From: Cyrtodaria siliqua
Lineage: Eukaryota; Mollusca; Bivalvia; Adapedonta; Hiatellidae
Direction of reading: 5' to 3'
Assembly: GCA_037043455.1 (NCBI GenBank)
Contig: JAWPHD010001824.1
Coordinates: 124,001 to 188,000 of the forward strand
Length of the DNA: 64,000 bases
The translations under genes and the position numbers were made by a program. The notes beneath the pieces were generated by a model. The model worked only from the letters and a program-made list of their open reading frames with translations. It was not told where the DNA came from and did no database searches. This document shows positions 54,661 through 64,000 of the stretch, piece after piece (within the stretch, counting starts at the first letter, position 1; every line of letters begins with the position of its first letter).

Positions 54661-57600
54661 TGAAAATAGCTACTTAGGATTAGCTTATTTTTTTGATGTA
54701 CTACATACATGGACATTTAAACTGCTGAACAATAGTTTCCATTTTTCATAGAGCGTTATTATTCATGAATATGTAAATTCAGTTAACTATTACTGTGTAT
54801 GGAAACCATTACAACGCTCTATTACTGTGATTATGTTTGACCCAATTGCCAATTCCATATAGCATATATAGTGACAGGTGAAGCGTAAATGTGTTGTACT
54901 CCTTGTATCTGGACATAGTCATTTGTGAATTCCATTTTCTGTATACGCTTTGGAATCAATATAAAACATGTTTTGTTCTAATAAAATTCCAAGAAAGTTT
55001 TTAATAAATGTATGAGTTCGTTATAATGTGCGTAAATGTGATTTAAATCTCACTGGGGAAAACGCGAAAATCGGGAGAAGTTTCATGAAAGTAATGTATT
55101 ACTGGAAGAGCGTGACGTCATAGCCTCTTTATTTATTATTTTGTTGCTGGTGCGTGCGGTCATTTTGATTGACATGTTCAAAGAGAGATGTTGACATTTT
55201 GGGTTTTCGCATATACAACTAATCGTAAGTAGAACATGTGTTTTAATTTGCATCAAATGTACAGTGACTTTTGCCGGACGTGTCAAGTTGAAGATAGGCT
55301 AACAGACATTTGCAATTGAGTTGATGAATTGTTTGTTATTGTTTGTGATTGCAGAGCGTGACCTACTAAAAACAAGTTTACTGTGCGTGTTGACAAAACT
55401 GATTTGTTGTACAATCTGCATGGTTAGAAGTGAGACGGCAGTATGTTTACAAACATGACAGTGACGTTTCTGTTTTGCGTTGTTTGTATTTGCTGAGCTG
55501 TAGTAGGTAAAGTAAAACATGGAAGGTGTAATTTCCCCGCCATATTTTGTGTTGCGCAGTACACATGTTTTTCCAGCGATTCAATGGAGTATGTCGTCGT
55601 TTTAAAACGCAAGTATTGTAAGTTATATGCGAAACTTTATCATTTTACTATGTTTTAAAGTCTAGTTTATGTGCCTATGCGATGAAAGTAGATGCAGAAC
55701 TGTATTTTTATGTTTTTACATCAGCTGATAGTTTGACGCTATGTTGTTATTAGAATGGTCTAGAATGTTTTTATTTAGGAAAAAATGGATGTGGCCTCCT
55801 GATGGTGTAAATGGCAGACAATTTGGACTGAAGTTACATAAAAAATTACATAGAATCTAGATTTAAACATACATTATGTCTGGTTTCTGCTTCTAATCAA
55901 TGTAAAACTATATGTTTGGAGTACTGTGGTTGTTTTGGTGGGAACTGGATTATCAGTATCAAGCTAACTGTATACTGGTTGAATGATTTTTAGCCCTGTT
56001 AAAGTAACGCAAGCGCCAAATTTCACTATAAAACCATTCTTGCAAACTATATTCATGTGCTGAGGTTACAAAATAATGCATAGTCAGGTTCTTGCCGGAT
56101 TTCAAAGAACCTTGGTGGGAACGATCAGTACCAAGCCTAGTTCAATAATATTTACCGTCGGGATGATAACCATCAATTTTCAACGTTTTTTATGCTGTTC
56201 TTTTAATTTTTTATTTGCACTTTATCCCGACGTTAAATCGCTAAGATAAATTTCTCGTTAGCAAATTCCGTCCTGATTTTTGGCCGGAACCAACATCATT
56301 ACTTTCGTTGTTTTCCATTGATTTATTTGCAAATAATGTATATTATATAAAACATGACCATAAAAGGCACTGAAAGGTTACCTACTTGTGATTAAAATAA
56401 TCCAATTACTGTTTTAAATCTGTATTTAAACTTGTCCCCCATACACTGACAATGTAATGTACATTTAAACAGGCGGCCTAACGGGTTGTTTTGAATGTAC
56501 GGAATGAAAAGAGAACTAAATAAATTATTAATATTCCTACTTGTTTTCGTACTAGAAAATAATCATTAAAATCTGGTTCGTCTAAAAAATATTTCTACTT
56601 TTTTACTACTTACACACAACAACATGGATGCAGATTCAATGTCATTGTGAAGGCGATTTGTATTTTGAACGACAGGTAAGCTTATTTTGTGAATATAGCA
56701 CACAAGATACAAGTTGAGGGTTTTTTTACCTTATATAACAGAGGCCTATAAAAGGCCTCTTCACAATTCAAAATTTGACATTTTTTCCCCAATTTTGGCA
56801 AAAATCTTTCCCAATCAGAAGGCGGTATTCTCTCAGAATTTGAGAAAAATCGTGAATAATGCAATGTTTTTTGCCTGTTTAGTCAATTCTGAATCAAGCA
56901 AGTTAGTAATTACAATAAATAATGGAATACAATATAAATAAAGCATATTTATTGAATTTATGAATTCTTACATTTTTTCCGAAGTGAGAAAAAGTGCATT
57001 ATTTTTTTCCCAAAATGGACAGGCCTGGGCCTCTTCCCAATTTGGTGGAAAAAGGCCCTAAAGGTGGATACCAGTTTTATGTTTATTTTATCATTTAGCA
57101 ACAACGAAAACCACGAAATACTTCTGGATTACATTTCTGAATTTGCTAACGGGAATTTAACTTACACCCATAAAACGTCACAGATATTGAATAATTAAAA
57201 AAAATATATATATAAAAAATCAATATTGAGAAAAATTAAACGTATTCATGTCAGATTTAAATATTCTGTAAGAGCTACAGATAAGCTTTTTGATCAACTG
57301 GGTATTTACCCACTCATTTTTTATTTAATTGGGTATTTTAGGATTTTAATTGGGTAAACCATTTTCTACTATAATCAGCCATGAACACTGCGACTTCCAT
57401 TCTCGTGTTGTTTATAGCGTCACGCGATCACCAGAATGTTTTGGAGGTTTCTTACAGTCGATCTTATCAACAGTCGACACAACATCATTCAAAATTGATT
57501 TGGCAATGTTCGATGTGTTATCAAAACAGGCTAGAATAGGGTAGTCCAATGTTTGGGTAACAACAGCGTTAGTCGTTGGTTTAGACAAAAAACCTAATCA

Positions 57601-57852
57601 ATTATCTCCTACTTTTGTTCAAACACCGCCGCCTCTTTTCGCCATGTTGACGTTTAGAGAAAATTGTGCGCTTCGGTGATGCCGAATAATTAAAAATAGA
57701 CTGAATACAATATTTTTGATCCGGAAGGATTTATTTTTGAGTGAAAAAACAAACAAACTTGATAACCAGACACATCTAGCCAATCTCAAAGGCTCGCTTA
57801 TTTGAGAATTGAAGGGGAAAGGGTGATGCATTCCGTTTGATATTGGCTAGCC
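54661..57852. other. No gene recognised
   Basis: Several short frames without splice context. 56750-57060 has repeated CCCAATTTTGG-like phrases. Should contain the promoter and 5' UTR of the candidate exon at 57853. Confidence 0.35.
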
Positions 57853-58024
57853 ATGTTCTGGTTGAACAAACCATATCGTTGCCACATTATATTTGCTTCA
57901 TTTATGTCTTGTGCTCTTTACATGAGTTTGCGGTTTGTATTTCGAGTGTTAAGGTATTCTGCATTGTTGTGTATCCTGCGTGACGTGTTGAGAGACAGCA
58001 GTAGTGACAGAAGATATTTACCAG
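57853..58024 (+). CDS. Possible first coding exon of an unknown membrane protein
   Basis: ATG in a GCC-ATG context begins 57 codons rich in hydrophobic residues (HIIFASFMSCALYMSLRFVF, YSALLCILRDVL) and ends DRRYLPG at a perfect CAG|GTAAGT donor in phase 1. This looks like a signal-anchor or membrane N-terminus. No downstream exon was found before 64000, so the gene would have a long first intron, which contains arrays. A chance open frame remains possible. Confidence 0.35.
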
Positions 58025-58400
58025 GTAAGTATTTCAGTGTGGTGGTATTTTCTGATTCACAGTTTCGTGGTACCTTCTGACGAATATTTGTGAGCAGTTT
58101 TTTCATTGTTTCCCCTAATTGTTGCGTACATATCCCATACTGTCACGATTACGAATTACGAGGGGTTTCGCTTGCAAATTAGCCAAGTAAACCATTCATT
58201 TTTCAATTCTGCCTTTAATACTCTTTACAGTTCGCTAACACTGTCATCGAGCATGGCATTTCGCAGACCTATGTTTTTTGCCTGATTAGAAACGATCATT
58301 TCATTCAGGAATTATTGCCTTTAAATTGCAGAAGGGATGTGTTTTGGCATTGCCAATACAGACCTAATAATGAAAAAAAAAGAAAATCAAGAGCCTCCCC
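58025..58400. other. No feature recognised
   Basis: Nothing identifiable between the candidate donor and the tandem array. Confidence 0.35.
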
Positions 58401-58407
58401 TGGCCAT

Positions 58408-59276
58408 TTATTAGCTCTACTGATGAAAGATCAGCCTACTCTGAAACGACTGCATGGATTTTCATGAAACTACAGGAATGTTGCCCATGATGTCTAGTTG
58501 ATCCTGGTACAAAACTCACATTGATGCGAAATGCAAGATTAGCGCCAAAGCTAAATTATTATTTTTAAAAAACAAGTTTGTAGAAAACTATAAGTGATAT
58601 TGTCATGAAACTTTTTCTAAAATATTTAGCATGACATGATGTTGGTCCTTGCTGAAAATTGTTTTGATTCAACGTTAAACATGGCTGCCAGCGGCCATCT
58701 TTGTTTACATGGAATTCTATAGTAAAAACTTGTAGTGACTACTCCTCTGAAACTACTTGACGGATTTCCATGAAACTTCACAGGGGTGTTGCTCTTGATG
58801 TGTAGTTGATCTTAGTAAAATTTCAGCTCGGTCGAAAAGTTAAAAAAATCAAGTTAGTAGTGAATACTTATTGAAAACTGTAAGTGATATTGATATGGGG
58901 CTTTTTCTAAAATGATCAGCATGCCAAGATGTTGGTCCTTGTCGAAAATTCTTTTGATTCGCCATTAAACATTGCTGCCAACAGTCATCTTTGTTAAGGT
59001 ACTTTGTAGTGACTACTTCTTGAAAACTTTAAGTGATATTGATATGTGACTTTTTATAAAATGATCAGCATGACATGATGTTGATCCTTGTAGCAACTTT
59101 TTTGATTCGACTAAACATCGCCATGGCCGCCAGGGTTCATCTTTGTTTACATAGAGTTATATAGTAAAAATGTATACCTCTGAAACTACTTGACACATTT
59201 CCAGCGATCTTCACAGGACTGTTGATCTAGCTATCAAAAACCTAACAGTAGAGCTTCAAGGTCATTGACCTCTTGT
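58408..59276 (+). repeat. Tandem array family G, first plus copy
   Basis: Begins AGCTCTACTGATGAAAGATC, holds about three units of 300 bp with ATGTCTAGTTGATCCT, TAAGTGATATTGATATGGG, CATGACATGATGTTGGTCCT and CTCCTCTGAAACTACTTGAC, ends AGAGCTTCAAGGTCATTGAC then CTCTTGTT. Confidence 0.85.
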
Positions 59277-60732
59277 TAACTCTACTGATCAAAGATCAGC
59301 AGAGCTTATGCCGTGGTTCGGTGTCCGTCGTCCGTCCGTAAACTGTTTTTTGTATATCCTACTCCTCTGAAACAACTGGATGGATTTTGATGAAACTTTA
59401 CAGAAATGTTGCCCATGATGTCTAGTTGATCCTAGCCGAAAGTACATGTTGATAAAATCCAAGATTGCCGCTAAAGCTAAAAACGGTTTCTTAAAAAAAC
59501 AAGTTTGTAGCGACTACTACTTGAAAACTATAAGTGATATTGATATGGGACTTTTCCTAAAATTATATACATGACATGATGTTGGTCCATGTTGAAAATC
59601 ATTGATTCAACGTGAAACTTGGCGGCCAGCGGCCATCTTTGTTTACATTGTGTTATATAGTTAAAACTTGTAGCGACTACTCCTCTGAAACTACTTGACA
59701 CATTTTCATGAAACTTCACAGAAATGTTGCTCTTGATGTCTAATTGATCCTAGCAAAATTTCAGATGGCCCGAAAATTCAACATGGCTGCCACGGCTAAA
59801 AACATATTTTTATAAAAAGCAGTTTGTAGCGACTACATCTTGAAAACTATAAGTGATATTGATATGGGACTTTTTCTAAAATTATCAGCATGACATGATG
59901 TTGATCCTTGCTGAAAATTTTATTGATTTGGCATTAATCATGGCGGCCATCTTTCTTTACATAGAGTTTAAAACTTGTAACGACTACTCCTCAGAAACTA
60001 TAATGATCAGCATGACATGAGGTTGGTCATTGTCGAAAATCATTATGATTAAACGTTAAACACGGCTGCCAGCGGCAATCTTTGTTTACATAGTGTTATA
60101 TAGTATAAGCATCAAGCGACTACTCCTCTGAAACTACTTGACGGAGTTTCATGAAACTTCACAGGAATGTTGCTCTTGATATCTAGTTGATCCTAGTAAC
60201 ATTTTAGGTCAGCTGGAAATTCAATATGGCCGCCGAAGCTAAATATATATATTTTTTAAAGGTTTGTCCGTCTGTCCGTCCGTAAATCTTTATTATAGCG
60301 ACTACTCCTCTGAAACTACTGCATGGATTTTCATGAAACTTTAAGAAATGTTGCCCATGACAATGCATGATGTCTAATTAATCCTACCAAAAATTCATGT
60401 TGATGTGAAATCCAAGATGGCCATCAAAGCTAAAAATAGATTTTTATAAAAACAAGTTCGTAGCGACTGCTTCTTGAAAACTACAAGTGATATCGATATG
60501 GGACTTTTTCCAAAATGATCAGCATAACATGATGTTGGTCTTTTTGAAATTTCTGATTTAACATTAAACATGGCTGCTGCGGCCATCTTTGTTTACCTAG
60601 AGTTATATTCTAAAAAATTGTAGCGACTACTCCTCAGAAACTACTCGACAGATCTTCATGAAACTTCACAGAAATGTTGATCTAGCTATCAAAAATCTAT
60701 CATTAGAGCTTCCAGACCTCTTGTTGATGTGT
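59277..60732 (+). repeat. Tandem array family G, second plus copy
   Basis: Begins CTCTACTGATCAAAGATCAGC, then GTCCGTCGTCCGTCCG at 59325, about five units (second CCGTCCGTAA block at 60267), ends AGAGCTTCCAGACCTCTTGTT. Directly abuts the first copy. Confidence 0.85.
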
Positions 60733-61221
60733 TCTGGCCCCTTGAATATTTTTCTAAAAAAAATAATAATTTGTATGCTATTTCCTATACATATTTTCCC
60801 CAAACTTTGTGAGAAGCATCAGTATGAAGTCAGGGGTTTAGCCAGAGCCTTTTGGAGAAAACGCCCTGGGGGAGGGTGTGGGCGGGGGTGTGAGTGCAAT
60901 TTCGACGGTTTGTGGCTTCATTTAATCGAGATTTTGGAGGCTCTCGCCTCCATTCATTAAGTGTCTTTTTAATAGTGCCTCACCCCCTACCCCCCTTCAA
61001 GTTTTATTGCTGATTTTAAAAAATAAGCACTTTTATTTTTTCACATTCGATTTTCTTGAGTACGCCCGGGCGTACAGGAGTATGCCTAAATACGCCCCTG
61101 GAAGAGGAACTGCGCATATACATGTATTCGTGGGGTATGCGTTTGCAGGGGTATTAATAATTTTTTTAACTACATCTTTATTAATTTTGCTTAGTTTTGT
61201 ACTCTTTTTGTGATGTCTGGG

Positions 61222-61330
61222 CGATCTCTGTAGTGTAAGGAAACACGCTTTTCTTTCGAGAAAAGAGATCTGAGTTCAAGTCTTGGCATGGACCTGACAC
61301 ACTGAGTTGTACATACAATTATTTTTTTTT
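61222..61330 (+). mobile_element. tRNA-derived SINE, family C (plus copy)
   Basis: GTGTAAGGAAACACGC, the hairpin TTTTCTTTCGAGAAAAG, B-box-like GAGTTCAAGTC and a T run near 61320. Confidence 0.55.
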
Positions 61331-63341
61331 CACATCAGTAATGTTGTTTCTGTACAGCATGAACTTAAAAATATTTACATTTGATAGTCATTCATCATAT
61401 TATTACTGTATGTAAATTGTAATTACATGTATTCATAAATATTCACAGAGTGTGTTTTTATAGAATTGTGCATTAAAACATTATTTATAGTCAAAAGAAT
61501 ACATAGCCGGAATACATATTTATAGCCGGAACTCAGCTATAGCGAATTGTCGGTTTTAACAAAGGTTCTTTTTGTCCAGCTCCTCCAGTCTTTCCTTAAT
61601 ATAAAAATAGCGAGTATAGCGCTTTCTTGGTTATAGCAAAGCACTTAAATTGGACGTTAAAAACATTCTATCTTTATTTCGCTTTTCCATTGTGTTCTCT
61701 GCCGTTGCTACATCAAATAGAACTCGCTATTAATTTTACACAAACAAACCACACATGATGCTGTAATTCCAATGCAATGAATTAAAACAAATATATTCTA
61801 CAATGTTCATTCTTATTGCCGCTCGTCGTCATAGTATATATTGTATACTACGACTTTTCTTGTTAAATATTGAATATTGATACCTAACTTGCTTACATGT
61901 TTATTGGTAGGCTTTTATGACAAGCACTGACGCAGTTATTTACCTTGTCATTTAACATTGTTTACTATAGATAATCTTAAAAGGGAAACTGTTCCACTAA
62001 ATGTCAAGCTGCATTAATCTGTCCCTAAATACACACCAATTGGTTTTACTGGCCTTTTTATTGTTTGACTTCTGAGAGAATTATGCAATGAATGCTTTTG
62101 AGAAAAGGATTTCTTTGTTCGATGTAACGGAAGAAACCGGAAATGCACGTGCATTTCATAACACCATTGTGGATAGCATTTAATCTAGATATTTACGTAA
62201 AAAAAGTTAAATGTCGACTCGTTATATGGATTTTGTCATACTGTGTCCAAAATACCTCAAACTTTTAACTTTTAAAAGGATATGTTTTGTTTTCATTAAC
62301 CGTGAGTATATTTACACCTTTTGCTCGTTCTTGTGTCCAATTGAAAGGGGAAATGTACGGACTATTTTATATCTAACTACGTTCGAATGTGACAAGGGAG
62401 TATTTGGTATAGAATGCCTTGCCCTACACGTAATGCAAAAGGACACACAAAGTAATGCATTTATGCATACACTCCTTTTGTGCTTTACAGGGTTAATTTA
62501 AAAGTATTTAAATGACAAACATATATGCCAATCTTGATGAGTTTCATAATAATCGTGAGCACGTAGGTAAGGTATATATGTACTAAAATTGTCAGTCATT
62601 TCAAAAACGTTTTCGAATGTTATGATATGCCCAGCTTTGTAATGGGAGATAATTCCATGAAACTACACAATCGTCTATAGTTAGATGTCTAAACCACTCT
62701 ATGCTTCAACGTGTGTGAACATCGAATGAAACAACAACAAAAAACAAGCCTATGGTTTAATGTTTATTTCTACATTGACTGGTAGAAATAATTACCATTA
62801 ATGATCATTTGTTTTGAAATAATTATCCAAACGTCTACTTCCCTACTAAACTATGATATCAATATGTGTTTTCTGCTGATTGTTTTCAGTGGGGCATTCG
62901 TGTCTCATTGACACATTTCTAGTATAGTTTTTGAATCTAACAAAATAAATGTTTATAAAATTACATGTAAGTAAATATAAATAATTTGAAATGATAATAT
63001 GGCATTTTGGAACATATGATCATTTTGGATTAAAACATTTATTTCATAAAACATTTAAAATGCATCTGATATCATAAATATATGGTCTTCAAATTAAACA
63101 GCTACATTTATAAAAACAGTACAATAGTCACCTTACTGAAAACCATTAATATAACTGTTTCATACAGTTTCGATATTTGACAAATTAAGCTGATTTATAT
63201 TAAACGGGTTGTGAATTGAAATGTTAAAGCATTGGTTTGGGTTGATTTCCAGTAAATAAAAGAGACATTTTGCTGAACATCAATTGGCAATGCATCATTC
63301 ATTGGCAATGCATCATTCTCTCAAATGGATAACAGGTAAAC
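61331..63341. other. No gene recognised
   Basis: AT-rich. A 96-codon frame at 62211-62501 has no family resemblance and no splice context. Confidence 0.35.
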
Positions 63342-63617
63342 CATTACATCGCACGAGTCTTAATTTTCTTACCCCATCCAACACCTTCTCCAAGAAGCAA
63401 AAATGGGTACATTGTATGAAATAAACCCTTATTGCAGCTTAAACAGTTTGCAAAATGTAAAATTAAAACATTTAATAGGTAATTCTAAACAGGTTATCTC
63501 GTTTTTTCATTAAACAAATGTTTTAAACGTGTTTTATTGTCGAAATATCCGTTATATACACCTGATAATATAAGGTTTCCCATTGCTTAATGCAATTAAG
63601 GTGGGACCACGTATAAT
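63342..63617 (-). mobile_element. Second copy of the 258-bp inverted-repeat element
   Basis: Inverted relative of 53557-53814: minus strand reads CGTGGTCCCACCTTAATTGC, AATAAAACACGTTTAAAACA, AATGTTTTAATTTTAC and TTGCTTCTTGGAGAAGG. Ends carry CATTA at both sides; the right-hand terminus differs from the first copy over about 25 bp. Confidence 0.65.
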
Positions 63618-63866
63618 GCTTCATGAGCACAAAATTGACTAAATTATGAATACTGTCTTACTACATACTGTCAAATAGTTTTAATGTATGACGATATATA
63701 TTAATCAATTTTAGATATTCACATACACTTGTTAGGAAATAAGTATTGTCAATGTTTTATAAGTTATCCGTTGACTGACATTCATTAATTACGATATATT
63801 CATGCTTACATTGTCTATACACAGTGTTTAAGTGCATAAAAGGTCACAAACATCAGTTTCTATTGT

Positions 63867-63983
63867 TTAATCAGGTCCTTCTTTTCTCATTAAATGTATG
63901 ATTGCCCTACACACAGCGTTCCAATCCGGGATTAAACGATACTCCCCATCTTCATTCACTGTCCATTTTGATCTGGTAGTTGA
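63867..63983 (-). CDS. Last coding exon of a gene entering from the right edge
   Basis: On the minus strand an acceptor TTTTCAG (63984-63990) is followed in phase 0 by STTRSKWTVNEDGEYRLIPD and WNAVCRAIIHLMRKEGPD, then TAA. The amphipathic WNAVCRAIIHLMRKEG end reads like a folded domain's last helix and codon use looks coding. The family is not recognised. The frame also remains open to the window edge, so the acceptor may lie outside. Confidence 0.5.
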   Translation of the reverse strand, partial: STTRSKWTVNEDGEYRLIPDWNAVCRAIIHLMRKEGPD

Positions 63984-64000
63984 CTGAAAATGTCTATGGA

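Noticed and set aside
62211..62501. 96-codon plus-strand frame
   Set aside because: No resemblance, no splice context, AT-rich composition as in the flanks.

Overview
The window is eukaryotic: split genes with GT-AG introns, AT-rich intergenic DNA, tRNA-derived SINEs, degraded LINEs and other retroelements, and many 150-300 bp tandem arrays. The style of the arrays, SINE tails and retroelement proteins points to a mollusc, most likely a bivalve; this rests on recognition only and the species is not determined.

Three protein-gene loci and one probable first exon are visible. (1) At 2683-14815 (+) five phase-compatible exons encode the 3' part of a single-pass, mucin-like membrane protein: a Cys-rich ectodomain, a Thr-rich stalk, one transmembrane helix and a cytoplasmic start. 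Nine codons into the last exon there is an in-frame TGA, yet the same frame then stays open for 429 more codons of Lys/Glu-rich, NLS-bearing sequence. An alternative acceptor at 13551 would join that tail in frame to the stalk exon, skipping both the helix and the TGA. (2) At 39565-42901 (-) a complete four-exon, about 550-residue secreted type-B carboxylesterase/cholinesterase-like enzyme keeps an intact Ser-Glu-His triad. (3) At the right edge (63867-63983, -) lies the 38-codon last coding exon of a gene continuing outside the window. (4) At 57853-58024 (+) is a possible first coding exon with a hydrophobic N-terminus and a perfect splice donor; no downstream exon was found.

Most of the rest is mobile-element debris. 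A YLDD reverse-transcriptase retroelement (Penelope-like, tentative) left at least eight fragments: 1-661, 16654-17335, 20330-20520, 28430-28930, 38735-39150, 48690-50110 (two halves head to head), 51395-52000 and 53290-54660. Two LINE fragments of jockey/CR1 type lie at 6057-7260 and 934-1125, with a longer endonuclease-plus-RT LINE at 21373-23330 meeting, tail to tail, an LTR element (gag remnants 23400-24490, LTR 24715-25327). Four tRNA-derived SINE families occur. Nested insertions can be read precisely: a SINE in a retroelement with an 8-bp target duplication, a 258-bp inverted-repeat element inside an RT gene, and a 464-bp element inside a hairpin repeat with a TTATA duplication.

The most system-like non-coding patterns are: several unrelated tandem arrays sharing one layout (a CCGTCCGTCCG-type block at one end and CTCTTGTTT at the other); a dispersed repeat whose conserved CAGACTC/GAGTCTG hairpin carries AATAAA in its loop; very long foldbacks at 4333-4510, 20737-20907 and 35901-36029; and a five-unit array of paired hairpins with T-runs at 47587-48032.
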